From contig NC_003281.10 of NCBI RefSeq assembly GCF_000002985.6, positions 13,719,802-13,783,801 on the forward strand: a DNA stretch of 64,000 nucleotides, read 5' to 3'. The translations under genes and the position numbers were made by a program. Numbering within the stretch: position 1 is the first letter of the stretch; every line of letters starts with the position of its first letter. The notes below the pieces were generated by a model. It ran no database searches and was not told the origin of the DNA. It saw only the letters and a list, made by a program, of their open reading frames with translations. This document shows, in pieces, positions 1-15,269 of this stretch. The DNA comes from Caenorhabditis elegans (taxonomy: Eukaryota; Nematoda; Chromadorea; Rhabditida; Rhabditidae).

Positions 1-24
1 TTTAAATCAAGTTCAAATTTTCAG

Positions 25-3662
<3,638 letters not shown>

Positions 3663-4733
3663 CAAAAAAATGATTATTGATTTATATTCCATTTGTTAGC
3701 CTCTTCAACTCACCAATAATCATTTTCAGTCGTCTCGCCGTTTGCTTTTTCTGTGGATTGCCCCACGTGTAATTATTGATTGGCAAATCGCGTCCCCCGC
3801 CACTCTATGAGCTTTTTATGTGATCCTTCAACAAAAGTTTTTTGAAATATCCCATTTAGTTATTGATTTTCCTATTCTTCTTGTGATTGTGCTGGTCGCT
3901 TTTGCATCAAAAGTGCGTCTTCTCTTCTTCTTAAAGGTGCCCCTCTTTCAAAACAAAAAATGCCACAGTTCTTTCAAAAATGTCTCCCATTTTCCCCTAT
4001 TCTTTTTTTGGTCGTATACATCACGGTGAATTTCGTTTCAAAGATTTTTATGTTTTTTTTCTTAAATGTATTTTCTTAACTTATATATGTATATCACTCA
4101 AAAATCTCGTCCTTTTTCTCATCTACATAACTTGAAAATTTTTGTTTCATGTTTCATTTTCCCCACTCCCGAATGCCCCAAGTGTCTTTCAACTTCAAAA
4201 AATCTGCTTGTTTCATTTTTTCCACTGAAAATGTTTGTCTTAAAAATATCTTCATATAAACACATACACTAAAGTGCCAATACTACCGAGTTCTTTCACG
4301 AAAAACTACGAAACTTTTCCTCATTTTTCATGTAAATGCCCCGAAATCCTGCTCACGAATCAACCCTCCCCCACCCCCAACACCCACAAACTTACGTTTC
4401 GGGTTACTGTAGAAGACACAGTAATCCTTTTATCGCGATTTTCCATGAGTAAAAACATAATTCAAGTTAGATTCATTGAGGATTAGTTTCGCCCCCATCT
4501 CTCTTCAATACACTTCTGAACATAATACTGTTTATTGTTTTTTCTTTCATCTTTTCTCACTTTGAACTAAAAAAACAGCTAATAAAAGTTTCAAACTCTT
4601 AATTTTGCATTGGACAAGAAAAAGCGATATGTGGAGTAGCCTAATGATCAAACGAAGCATATTACGGATGCCGGAACGTCCGCTTCTCTCTATTGTTCAA
4701 AAAATAGGATCTTCTCAGAATATAGTGGTTCAC
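3663..4733. other. lit-1 3' untranslated region and intergenic DNA
   Basis: This stretch is T- and C-rich and starts at the lit-1 stop. An AATAAA-type signal near 4580 could end the transcript. The short plus-strand ORFs at 3820-4486 are low-complexity UTR sequence without splice logic or family resemblance. I see no other feature. Confidence 0.6.
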
Positions 4734-4886
4734 GTGGTGTCAGGCTGTCCCATTACAGTTTGATCTACAAAATGTGCGGTACTTTTTCCCTAAAAAAAAT
4801 GTGACGTCAGTACGTTCTTAACCATGCGAAATCAATTGAGCAGTATGCATCTAAATTCAAACCGAAATGGGACACACTGACACCAC
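4734..4886. mobile_element. MITE with GTGGTGTCAGGCTGTCCCAT termini
   Basis: The 153-bp segment starts GTGGTGTCAGGCTGTCCCATT and ends with the imperfect reverse complement AATGGGACACACTGACACCAC. The same termini flank 10830-11214, and a single end of the family sits at about 8752-8787. It has no coding capacity and looks like a non-autonomous DNA transposon. Confidence 0.75.
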
Positions 4887-6590
4887 GTTGTGGTTTCGAA
4901 CACTTTCAGAAAAAAAAAATTTACCCAAAAAAAAAGAAAAAAGGGCAGTACATGGCTGAAAAAACAAAAATGGGCAAAAATGAAAAGTTGCCCAAATTTG
5001 TTGAAAACGGGTAATTCATATATGGGAAATTCAGAAAAACTAGGTTTAACCAGTCAAAATCTATTAAAAAGTGGCAAAAATGGCAAAAAAGTGGCAAAAA
5101 TCACAAATTTGAAACTCCTCTAAAATGGTTCATTTTGAAGTTAGAGGACTTAAAATTTGTTCAAAAACCGTGAAAATTTGTCGTTTCTTAAAATAAAACG
5201 GTTTTGAACATTTTTAGAAACTTTATTTTTTTCCCCAAACAAAAAAAAAGAACAGTCATTAAAAAAATGGCAAAAAATTAAAATGGGCAAAAATAAAAAG
5301 TTGCCTAAATTTATTGAAAACGGGTAATTCATATATGGAGAATTCAGAAAAACTAGGTTTAACCCGTCAAAATCTATTAAAAAATGGCAAAAATGGCAAG
5401 AAATCACAAATTTGAAACTCCTCTAAAATGGTTCATTTTGAAGTTAGAGGACTTAAAATTTGTTCAAAAACCCTGAAAATTTGTCGTTTCTTAAAATAAA
5501 ACGGTTTTGAACATTTTTAGAAACTTTATTTTTTTGCCCAAACAAAAAAAAGGACAGTCATTAAATGGGCAAAAAAAATCAAAATGGGAAAAAATAAAAA
5601 GTTGCCTAAATTTATTGAAAACGGTAATTCATTTATGGAAAATCCAGAAAAACTAGGTTTAACCCTTCAAAATCTATTAAAAAATGGCAAAAATGGCAAA
5701 AAATGGCAAAAAATGGGCAAAAAATCAAAATGGGAAAAATAAAAAGTTGCCTAAATTTATTGAAAACGGGTAATTCATATATGGAAAATCCAGAAAAACT
5801 AGGTTTAACCCTTCAAAATCTATTAAAAAATGGCAAAAATGGCAAAAAAGTGGCAAAAAAATCACAAATTTGAAATTCCTCTAAAATGGTTCATTTTGAA
5901 GTTAAAGGACTTAAAATTTGTTCAAAAACCCTGAAAATTTGTCGTTTCTCAAAATAAAACGGTTTTGAACATTTTTATAAACTTTTTTTTTGCAAAAACA
6001 AAAAAAAAGGACAGTCATTAGATGAGCAAAAAATCAAAATGGGAAAAATAAAAAGTTGCCTAAATTTATTGAAAACGGGTAATTCATATATGGAAAATCC
6101 AGAAAAACTAGGTTTAACCCTTCAAAATCTATTAAAAAATGGCAAAAATGGCAAAAAATGGCAAAAAATGGGCAAAAAATCAAAATGGGAAAAATAAAAA
6201 GTTGCCTAAATTTATTGAAAACGGGTAATTCATATATGGAAAATCCAGAAAAACTAGGTTTAATCCGTCAAAATCTATTAAAAAATGGCAAAAATAGCAA
6301 AAGTGGCAAAAAATCACAAATTTGAAACTCCTCTAAAATGGTTCATTTTGAAGTTAAAGGACTTAAAATTTGTTCAAAAACCCTGAAAATTTGTCGTTTC
6401 TCAAAATAAAACGGTTTTGAACATTTTTATAAACTTTATTTTTTTTCCCAAACAAAAAAAAGGACAGTCATTAGATGAGCAAAAAATCAAAATGGGAAAA
6501 ATAAAAAGTTGCCTAAATTTATTGAAAACGGGTGATTCATATATAGAGAATTCAGAAAAACTAGGTTTAACCCATCAAAAATAAAAATGT
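4887..6590. repeat. Higher-order tandem repeat, ~305-bp and ~146-bp units
   Basis: Six to seven head-to-tail copies of an AT-rich unit contain GTTGCCTAAATTTATTGAAA and AACTAGGTTTAACCC. Copies of GTTGCC start at about 4987, 5300, 5601, 5746, 6055, 6201 and 6508, so spacings are 313, 301, 145, 309, 146 and 307. The short units lack the segment containing ACAAATTTGAAACTCCTC. Within units, ATGGCAAAA and GTGGCAAAA micro-repeats recur. The last unit decays near 6580. Confidence 0.9.
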
Positions 6591-7023
6591 TTTAAGTCTA
6601 TGGCACAAAAAATGAAGAAAATTCATATAAATGTATGTGGGAAAGTTGAAAACTAGGTGAATAATTTGTAAGGGAATTAAAAATTCAATATTTGAATATT
6701 TTTTGCAGTTTTGTTCTTTCTCTACGGAGTTTAACTATAAGTATCATTTATTCAGGTGACGCAAATAGAAGAAGAAGATTTTTGATTGTCCGCCGAGCAT
6801 TCTAATGGAAATGCAACTGTTTAAATGTGTCTTTCTCGTATATTATAAAACGTTTATTGACATTATTTAAACATCAAATAAAGAATATAAAGAGTCAGGA
6901 TTTTAAAAATTGCGTAATGACAGTGATGAGTAGCAGGTATATACAATTCATTTCTTTATTGCTATAAATTTCTTGGAATATCGGAAGAAAAATGACGAGA
7001 TTTGCTGAGATCGGCAGATTCAT

Positions 7024-10000
7024 TCAGAACGTTGATTGGATTGGAAGCTGGAAAATATTTTGATTTATGATAATTGTACTTTTGGGAAAAATATAATTTA
7101 TTCAGGTGAAAGTAAACTCACTGGTTGACGTCTCCTAAATGGCTCCTCAATAGTAGGCAGTGGATCTCTGGGCCCCACAACCGGTCGTCCATTATGATCA
7201 TAGTTAATTGTAATTTCTGAGTTGATTTGATACTTTTGAGGTACTGGTTTCCCGTCCGGGCCTCGTTCTCCAGACGATGGAGGGATCACTATGTGTTGGG
7301 GAATTGTGATGCCTCCGGACAACGGGAATGACATTTCCTGAGATCCTCCAGAGGCTTCTTGAGAATCTTGGTGACGACTTCGTCGGTCATCTTCCTTCCG
7401 GCGTCTTGGAGCCTCACTTTCTCTCTCTCGTCTCCCTCGTTCGTTGTCTCGATTCTCTCGTTCTCTTTCTTCTCGCTCCCGTTCACGATTTCTGTCCCGA
7501 TCATTTCTGTCTCTCTCCCGATCACGATCCCTCCGATCATCTCGATGCTTCTTAGACGAGCTCCTCTGACTGCCACCTTGTCTGTTTCTTTTCGATCTTC
7601 GCCTCTCTCTCTCCCTTTCCCTATCCGCCTCGGAATCATAAACAGAGTCGTCATACCTTGACCGACTTCTTTGTCGCCGTTTACTGTTCGATCGATGCCG
7701 TTGGTGCCGGCTGAAATCGGAGGGATCGGATTCGGAGGAGTATCCGTCAAATTCGTGGCGGCTCCGAGATTTTCGTCGGCGGGAGGAGGATCTGGATTAT
7801 TGAAGTTGCTATGTGATAGTGTAATATAAAGCTAATGTATTTCAATTGAAGGAGGATGATTTAAATAAACTCCTACAATAACCTACATAACCTACAATAA
7901 CCTACAATACAATAAAGTAGCTAATAATAAAGTTGAGTCCGAAAAATTTTTCAAGCAATCTCGGCAATTCGGCGCCACTTTTGAACCAACTTTCCCCACT
8001 TCTCAACCAACTTTAGCCTCCCACCACCTTCCAACCATGTTTGGCTTCTTAACCAACTTTGCCCACTTTTCAACCACTTTTAAGCGACCAGTCACTTTGC
8101 AACCCACTTTCGCCACCTTTGGCCATCTTTAGCCAACTTTGGCCATCTTCAGCCAACTTTAGCCACCTCTCATCCAACTATAGCAAACTTTGGCCAACTT
8201 TGGCCAACGTGTGTTAACTTGTTTTCAGTGATTCCGAGCGAGATATTCAGAATAGTCTAGCCAAAAGCAACCATTTGAGATACGTTTGATATAGAAAACA
8301 CTTCTTTTATTTTGACTATAATATAACATACCATACAAATTTTGCCACATTTTTCAATTGGAGAGGAAACAGTTCCTATGATATTTCAAGAAATACCTAG
8401 GCATCGGATTGTCAAAAAACCTAGAACACTTGGAATGCTTTCCATGACACGATGGCTACACAGGTAAAACAATAGACTACGAATCTAACGACAGAAAGCA
8501 GGCAAGTTCGAATCCACGAAGAGGCAGATGTTATTCTTCCAAGGCGCGGCGGCTTACAGAAATGATGTGGCAGGGTGAAAACATTTTCCGATTTAACCAA
8601 CTTTAACCAACTTTGCCCAACTTTACCCACTTCTCAACCAACTTTGCCCACTTCTGTGAATGGCAGTTGAAAAGTGGCCAAAGTTGGTTGAGAAGTGGGT
8701 AAAGTTGGTTTAAAAGTGGCGCCGAATTGCCGAGATATTTTCCCGCCTTTTGTGGACACTGGAGTAATGGGACAACCTGACATTCCGTGCGTCATTAACA
8801 GTCATTTGACAAAGCTCCAGTAAGAATTGGACTTAGAAAATTTGCTTCGCCTTGAACACTTATAGAGGTAACATCTAATTTCTGAGAAAAATATAATGTC
8901 CTAATTTTTTAATTTTGCGTAGCTTAAAGAAAGAAGTTCACCTATGTTTATCATCTCGATGTTCACAATCTCTATGCGACACCAACGTCCCTCCGTGCAA
9001 CGACGGTACTGATCGCGAGTGCTGAAAACTCCTCAAATATGATCATTTCCATGTCACAACTCTCACCTTCAAAGTGGTCGGCTGCACAAGTTTGCTCACA
9101 GTGATCGGCTCACTTCTTGCCTCGTGTCCCCGGTCTGAAAGCAACGCTGAAAATGAGAGACCGTTCAAAACTAAGAAGGCATGCAGTTAGAGAAGTGGGG
9201 CGCAGAAGTCTTCACACCTTACCTATCGACTGTTGGTCTCGAACCCATGATCCCACGTGATCCTCGTCCATTTCTCGAAGGTTCTTAACCTTTGGCTGTA
9301 CGGTGAATTGAACTTCCATTGGATCAATAGGGTAAGGAGTGTTGATTTGTGTAGGCGGCAATGGGATTGGAGTCTGTGGAACCCCCGCGCGGGAGTAGCT
9401 CGGGAACACTGGGTACGGTTGTGCCAAAGCTGAAAATTTAATTTACAGAAGTGTAATTGAAAACTCCTTCTAACTCACGTTTGTACTTCATTGGCGGGCT
9501 CCGATGAACATTATCATCTGGAAAAAATACTCGATTAAAAATTCGAAAGAACGTTCAAAGTACCATAAGAATCAAGCAGATCACGCCTACTATTACCCAT
9601 TCGATTTATCTTATATCGTACGCCTCTCCGATCTTTGCCCTCGTACTCATCAGTGGTGGCGTTGATGCGTCGGTAGTACATCATAACCACCACTACGCAG
9701 TAGATCTGTAGAATGTGGATATTATTGCGCAATTGAAAAACCTGGTAGACGTCGGGCGCCTCAAAGAGGGAATTTCTTGCACTCACATTAATAAACACGA
9801 CGATTATTTCAATGATAGTAATTGCCAGCCAATAGCTTCTCACATCACCGCACCACCACATGATACAATATGCCAACGTGGCAAGTATGGAAGACAACAT
9901 AACTGGGAACCACGGCCACACGAGATACTTTGACCATGTATGGATACCATAGATCATGGCAGCCGAAGCAAAAACCAGAAAGAAAGCGGCGATGAGACAT

Positions 10001-11780
10001 AGCACTTGGATTACGAAGAGGCCTGAAAGAGAGACTTGTAAGCAAGACGTGATGAGTGTGACCGAGTTTTTTCTAGGCCGCGCTACAATTCTTTTGGAAC
10101 ACTTTAAAAATTGTCTGATGGGTGTACACAATTTCCAGGGGCACTCCTCTATTTTTTCTTGCTCGTTTTTTGAAATTTAGATGTGTACTCGACGTGGATT
10201 TACAGTGAGATAAAATTTTTGTTTTAAAAATTTCGGGTAAAAACTCGTTTCTGTTCTTCAAAAACCTTACCAGTATAATATCGCTCCTCGGGACTTTGCC
10301 AGTAACTCTCAAAATACGACGGAATATCGAACCGCCCGTACGTATTATAATTCGGTAGCAGCGTATTGGCCGCTCGGTCCCGTTCGTACTTTATTGCCAC
10401 CATTTGCCACCCCATAATTCCTAGTTGTCCCATGGATGATACCTGGAACGAACAGGATTTGAAAATTAGAAAATGTTGAACTAAAAGTATCACACACAAC
10501 ACACTACATGGGGTGGCAAACAGGCGCGGTAAGTTTTTTTATTTATTCTCAAAATTTAAATTCCCATTCACCTTCAATAATAGCGGACGTGCGTTTTGAG
10601 GATGCACCAACACATGGACAATCCCATTCGCACTGCAAATTGGACTGGGCCATTGTGACCACGCGGCAGTGATTAAGCACACCTGTTTGCCACCCGAATA
10701 GTAGAAGTGACGCCAATGCGTAGACCTACAAACGGGGTTTTCTCTGCTTAAAACGTATATAATGGGCGAGAATGTTGCTTTCTCGATATTTTAAATCAGA
10801 TAATTTTTTGGGCATTTTTCGTTTTTCACATGGTGTCAGGTTGTCCCATCGCTCCACGGCACCCGAAATGGCGGGAACGTACTTTTTTGAACATTTGTGG
10901 CGTCACAACGCATTTCGAATGATTTTTCTTCAATTTAAGCGGAGATTTTCGTGATAGTGTTTTTTTTTTAATTTTTTCGTTTTTTACTGTATTTTTCTTC
11001 AATTTCTCCACTTAACTTGCTAAATTTTTAAAATTTCGGTGAAATGTTAATTTTATAAATTAACATGAAAATTTTATTTGGAAAATTATAAAACAATTAA
11101 ACAAAAATCTAAATTGAGAAATAATTACCCGAAATGCTTAGTGATGTCACAGATTTTCAAAAAATATTTTACCGCATTTCGTGTCCACTGGAGCAATGGG
11201 ACAGCCTGACACCACTACATTTTTTGAGTTTTTTCAGTTAAAATAAGCTTCCTGTATTCCCTTGAATAATAAGAGATAATTAGGTGATCGCGGATTTTTC
11301 TAAATTTCCCATATTTTTTATTTTCTAAAATTTTAACATTTGTTGCCTTGTATTCAATCTTTTCAAGTTTCAAATTTTGCAATGTTTTGAAATCAAAAAT
11401 TGGTAACATAAACTTTTAATTAAAAATAATCAAGAAAACCATTGATTCAGTTTTATGTAAAAACAAAATTATAGAATTTGAAACTCAATGGTTTTTTCTG
11501 ACTTTATCAAACATTGGTAAAACAATTTCAAAGCGAAAAAAAAAACAATTCTCTGAATTTTTACTCTTATTCAGTAGAGATAAAGAATCTCAAAAAAAAA
11601 AGATATTTTTTGTTCATTAATTGTGTTCTGAAAAAAAATCTCTCTCAGTTTCATCGAAAAAATGTTTAGTAAAACATGCGTAAAACCTGCAAAAATTAAC
11701 AAAAAACTCACAAGTGACCATATTCCAATAGTAATTGCAGCATCTTTGCTGCTACAGCAGCAGCATGCTGTTACTCCCAT
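7024..11780 (-). CDS. Multi-pass membrane protein with RS/RE-rich cytoplasmic tail
   Basis: Reading the minus strand, exons 11712-11780, 10271-10442 (or 10572-10725), 9787-10022, 9564-9705, 9479-9517, 9223-9429, 9067-9134, 8942-9021, 7122-7791 and 7024-7047 join in phase to 568 codons (562 with the alternative exon). The start MGVTACCCCSSKDAA is cysteine-rich. Four hydrophobic segments follow: one across exons 1-2, two in exon 3 around LFVIQVLCLIAAFFLVFAS and WPWFPVMLSSILATLAYCIM, and one across the exon 3/4 junction (WLAITIIEIIVVFIN, then IYCVVVVMM). The tail is proline-rich and then strongly Arg/Ser/Glu/Asp-rich for over 100 residues. The topology resembles LAPTM4-like or other nematode tetraspan families, but I cannot name the function. 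The predicted 81-nt intron 9706-9786 is open in frame. I believe this is W06F12.2. Confidence 0.85.
7958..8736. mobile_element. Long inverted-repeat element in an intron
   Basis: The left end ATCTCGGCAATTCGGCGCCA is mirrored by TGGCGCCGAATTGCCGAGAT at the right end. Both arms continue with CAACTTT-type micro-repeats (AACCAACTTT, CCCACTTCTCAACC). The element fills most of the 7792-8941 intron of the minus-strand membrane protein gene. It has no transposase ORF and contains the tRNA-like stretch described separately. Confidence 0.75.
8445..8525 (+). other. Degenerate tRNA-like sequence, closest to tRNA-Arg(ACG)
   Basis: An A-box-like TGGCTACACAGGT at 8452-8464 is followed by TAGACTACGAATCTA, which can form an anticodon stem with ACG in the loop. 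A B-box-like AGTTCGAATCC lies at 8505-8515. Spacing fits a tRNA, but the T-stem and acceptor stem do not pair well, so it is not a functional tRNA. It lies inside the inverted-repeat element, which suggests a SINE-like or captured Pol III promoter. Confidence 0.4.
10830..11214. mobile_element. MITE, same family as 4734-4886
   Basis: It begins TGGTGTCAGGTTGTCCCAT and ends ATGGGACAGCCTGACACCAC. The interior (about 345 bp) is AT-rich and non-coding. It lies in the first intron of the minus-strand membrane protein gene, between the start exon and the alternative second exon. Confidence 0.7.
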
Positions 11781-13306
11781 TGAACGCGGTAGGAAATTTG
11801 ATTTTATTAAAGTTGAAATTGGTTTTTTGTTCAGCCAGGCGAGAAATACATAGCCCTTTGTAATTGGCTATGCGGATGCTGCAATTTGATGAAATATTGA
11901 GATTCGGTATGGAAAAAGTATAGGAACAAGAGAAAAATATTAAGTGTTTGTAACTAATTAATTTTTCAAGTTAACGTTAACAAAAGGTAGTGAATTAATT
12001 TTTATAAAAACAAAACCAGAAAAAATTGAAAAATATCGATTTTCAAAAAATTATTTGAAATTTGTGACAAGTTTTTCGAAATTGAAAATATTCAGAAAGT
12101 AATTTCGAATTTTTTTAATTTTTGATTCCATAATGCAATCCAGTATTTAATCATTAGTTATTACCAATTCAGTTGAAAAATCGATTAGAAAAAAAGACAA
12201 ATTTTTAACTGTGACGTGCAAGCCCGAGACACTAAAGAAGTGCGGTGTTTGCGGAGCGATCTCTTTTGCGCGACTGTATTATTCAAAACTCAAAATACTG
12301 TAAATTTTATTTTCTGCGAAAAGAAATAATAGTTTCCGGATTTTCAGATTTTTTTTCGTTTTTAAAGAAAGGAACATGAAACATATATTTGCTCAGTTGA
12401 GCCATTGTGGCCGAACGTACGTTCCGGTGGCTGGAGAGACACTCCATTAGTGACAAAGTAAATAGAAACATATTATAAAATTGATCATCAATGCAACTCC
12501 GTGAGGAAGGAAGAATAGTTTGAAAAACAGAACTGTTGCGTGGCGGAAAAAATGGTATGCAATGTGATTTGCAGAGGGGGAGGTGTGGAAATGTAAACAG
12601 ACAATATTTATTGATTGTCGGAAAATAATCTTTAAAAAATTTGCTTCATTTTCTTAGTGGACAACGTTAAAACTGCAAAAACTCAAAGCCACACATTAAC
12701 AAATTATAGTCAACCAATAAAACAATCAACATATATTTTTCTACACTTTGCGAATGGGAACTTTTCTGTAGCATTAGAAAAGGTTACAGCGGGCGATTTT
12801 TGGTTTTTAAAACTGCCACAACTTGTCAACTAACAAAATGTAGTTAAGGATATTGTACTTAGCCAAATACTTTTTTCTCATTGTGAAGCTAGAAAACTCT
12901 GATTGAGGCGTGCGAAATGAATTAAAACATACATAAAAGAATATGAAAATAAAAATTATAAAAAGAACATAGCTCTCTCTAGTGCAACATATTGTATGAG
13001 TCACCAAGCATATGCTATTCCCATGTGCACACAGACTTTACCTCACTCCGTCCCCCCACCCCCGCCATGCGAAATTCGTAATATTTGTTGTGTTTCTATA
13101 TTTTCTCTCAACTCTCTCCTAATTCTCCACACTATCTCTTACAGTGTTTGCTTTCAGAAATAGGGTAGAAGAGTCTTCACCAAGGACAACCACAATAACA
13201 TTGAATTCATGGATTTCTCGCGGAGAGAAGTTTCTTCGGGACGGCGACCCTGTTCGTGGACTCCCCAGAAAGTGTGAAGACACAATCTGCACTTAATTGT
13301 ATTTAA
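11781..13306. other. Intergenic region upstream of the minus-strand membrane protein gene
   Basis: AT-rich sequence with no exon chain I could build. It should contain the promoter of the minus-strand gene. A more GC-balanced stretch around 12210-12600 might be a regulatory element or small RNA gene, but I see no recognisable motif. Confidence 0.4.
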
Positions 13307-13533
13307 ACACGGCCCGGCAAAGGGTACATCAGTGTAAACTGATAATTGCAGTTTAGCCAGGTTTGGGCGCGTTTCAAGGAAAAAAGCTTTGGTCCAAAAA
13401 ATTTTGAATTTATTTTTGAATATTTTTTATATGCATCACAAAAAACTGGACCAGCCGTTTTTGAGAAAAACGCGCCCAAACGTCCAGGTGTACGGTAGAC
13501 AAATTGCGTACAGGTACCACTTCTCGGCCGTGT
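13307..13533. mobile_element. MITE with ACACGGCCCG termini, copy 1
   Basis: The 227-bp element runs from ACACGGCCCGGCAAAGGGTAC to GTACCACTTCTCGGCCGTGT and is flanked by TAA on both sides, consistent with a 3-bp target duplication. Inside, GGTTTGGGCGCGTTT and AAACGCGCCCAAAC form a long imperfect hairpin. A second copy with the same architecture is at 59453-59691. Confidence 0.8.
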
Positions 13534-15269
13534 TAAACAACAAAAAATTTTAGAAGAATTGAAAAATAGCTGTAAAAGGTGTAAACAGGAAGAAATGTGA
13601 TTTTCAATGTACTAATTTTGAAAGTTACGTACCTTATGTTATACAATAGAAACATGACAATTTCCGATTAACAAAAAATAGACTATAAGTTATATGGTAA
13701 TTTTACGTAGCCGGCATTTTTCCAGACTTTGTTACTTCTTGACGAGCCTGCGAGATGCCTGCCACAATATTATTTTATGTTGAGTAAATGTTTTGTTCTG
13801 TTTTTAAGCTAGTCATTTTTTGAAAAATTCTACCGTTTCACAAATAATTAAAATAACCAAAAGCTAGCGAAAAGACTGAGGCTAGGATGTTGTCAACCAA
13901 TCAAACTAATTTTAAGAAGTCTTATATTATAGTTTAAGCAGAAAAAGTTTCGCAACACGCTTTTGAGAAAGTGTGAGCCAAATTTATACATAAAGTTTGA
14001 AATTGAGTCATTCTACCCTGCAATGAATGAATCATGCACTTTTTTGGATAAAAAAAAGTATAGAGTGGGACAAAATAATAATTGCGTATAAAAAATTGAT
14101 AATACGATTATGAAGCCGGAGGAGAGTGAGATAGTTTTTTCCCCTTTCAGAATAATGGAGCAAATCGGCGGACGGGTGGTGATAACTGTGATAAGGAAGT
14201 AGAGAAAGAGGAGACGCAGAGTTTTATGGAAATAAAGAGCGAGAGAGACAAGACATTTGAATTGATAATAACGTGGCGCTGGTGACGTGGCAGTAGACCT
14301 CCCAGTGTCCATAGGAGATCCAAGGCAGTTTCTTGAAAGTCATCCAAAAGATCCTCAGAAACCCTTCAATGGTCTTTCGGAGATCGTTTTTTCCTTATGA
14401 AATCTTCGGGGACTTGGATCCCTCGAAAACTATTCGAACTTCTTTGAAAGTTTCTCGGAGCCCTACTTTCCTCATTGTTTCCTCGCAAATCCCACGGGAG
14501 TGCCTCGGAGACCTTGTTCTTTTGGAAGTCTCAGCCGGTACTACTAGCCCTGTCATGGCTCTTTAAAGGAATAATCGAGTCTAGCAAACACATCGAGTCA
14601 AAACTCATGAAATATGAATGCAAAATAGTACTATAGGCATAGTAATTATGAAATGAGTCATTTGAGCTTCTTCTTCTTCTTTTCTCCCACCCAGTAGTAT
14701 TTACCCGGGGAGCGCCTTCCCAAGCGGATTCCCTCCGCTTTCAATTCCGTCTACCTTTTGTTACATATTTGTTTAGTATGCAAATTTTAGAGCAAACAAA
14801 TGGGCGAAACATGTGGCGGAGGAAGGGCGTTGAAAATTAAAATGGTTTTTCTTCGAAGTGATGTATTTTAATAGTTTTTCAAAAAACGCATGTCAACTCG
14901 TGGAGATATTTTTAGCCGCCGATGTCACCCGCGTGAAAAAGTATACTGGCAAGAAAATATTTTAGCTCACATGTCATTTTTGAGAAGAATTTGATTAGGT
15001 CACTACTTTGATTTAGCAGCAGAGGAGCACTTTGAATTAGAAAACATTATATTTGAAATGTTTTCAGTACTTTATTTTTTCGCCCAACTCGATCGAAAAA
15101 CAACTTTGTATCAAAAAAACTCACGAAAAAAAAATTACGAAATTACGTTTTAATAAATTTAATACATTTCACGTATTATTATTAATTTCAACAATTTAAA
15201 AAACAAAAAAAAAACATTTCTAACAATTTTACGAATATCCTCTGAAAACGTTTTTCGCGTCTGTGTACA
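13534..15269. other. Intergenic region before the CK1-like kinase gene
   Basis: No convincing gene. The ORFs at 14013-14566 are short and lack splice continuity or family resemblance. The last ~300 bp are very AT-rich and probably include the promoter of the downstream kinase gene. Confidence 0.4.

Noticed and set aside
7289-7750. 153-codon ORF with RE/RG-rich product
   Set aside because: Wrong frame of the RS-rich exon; the phase-consistent frame continues into MSFPLSGG and the terminal exon.
8445-8525. Functional tRNA gene
   Set aside because: A- and B-box-like words are present but acceptor and T stems do not pair.
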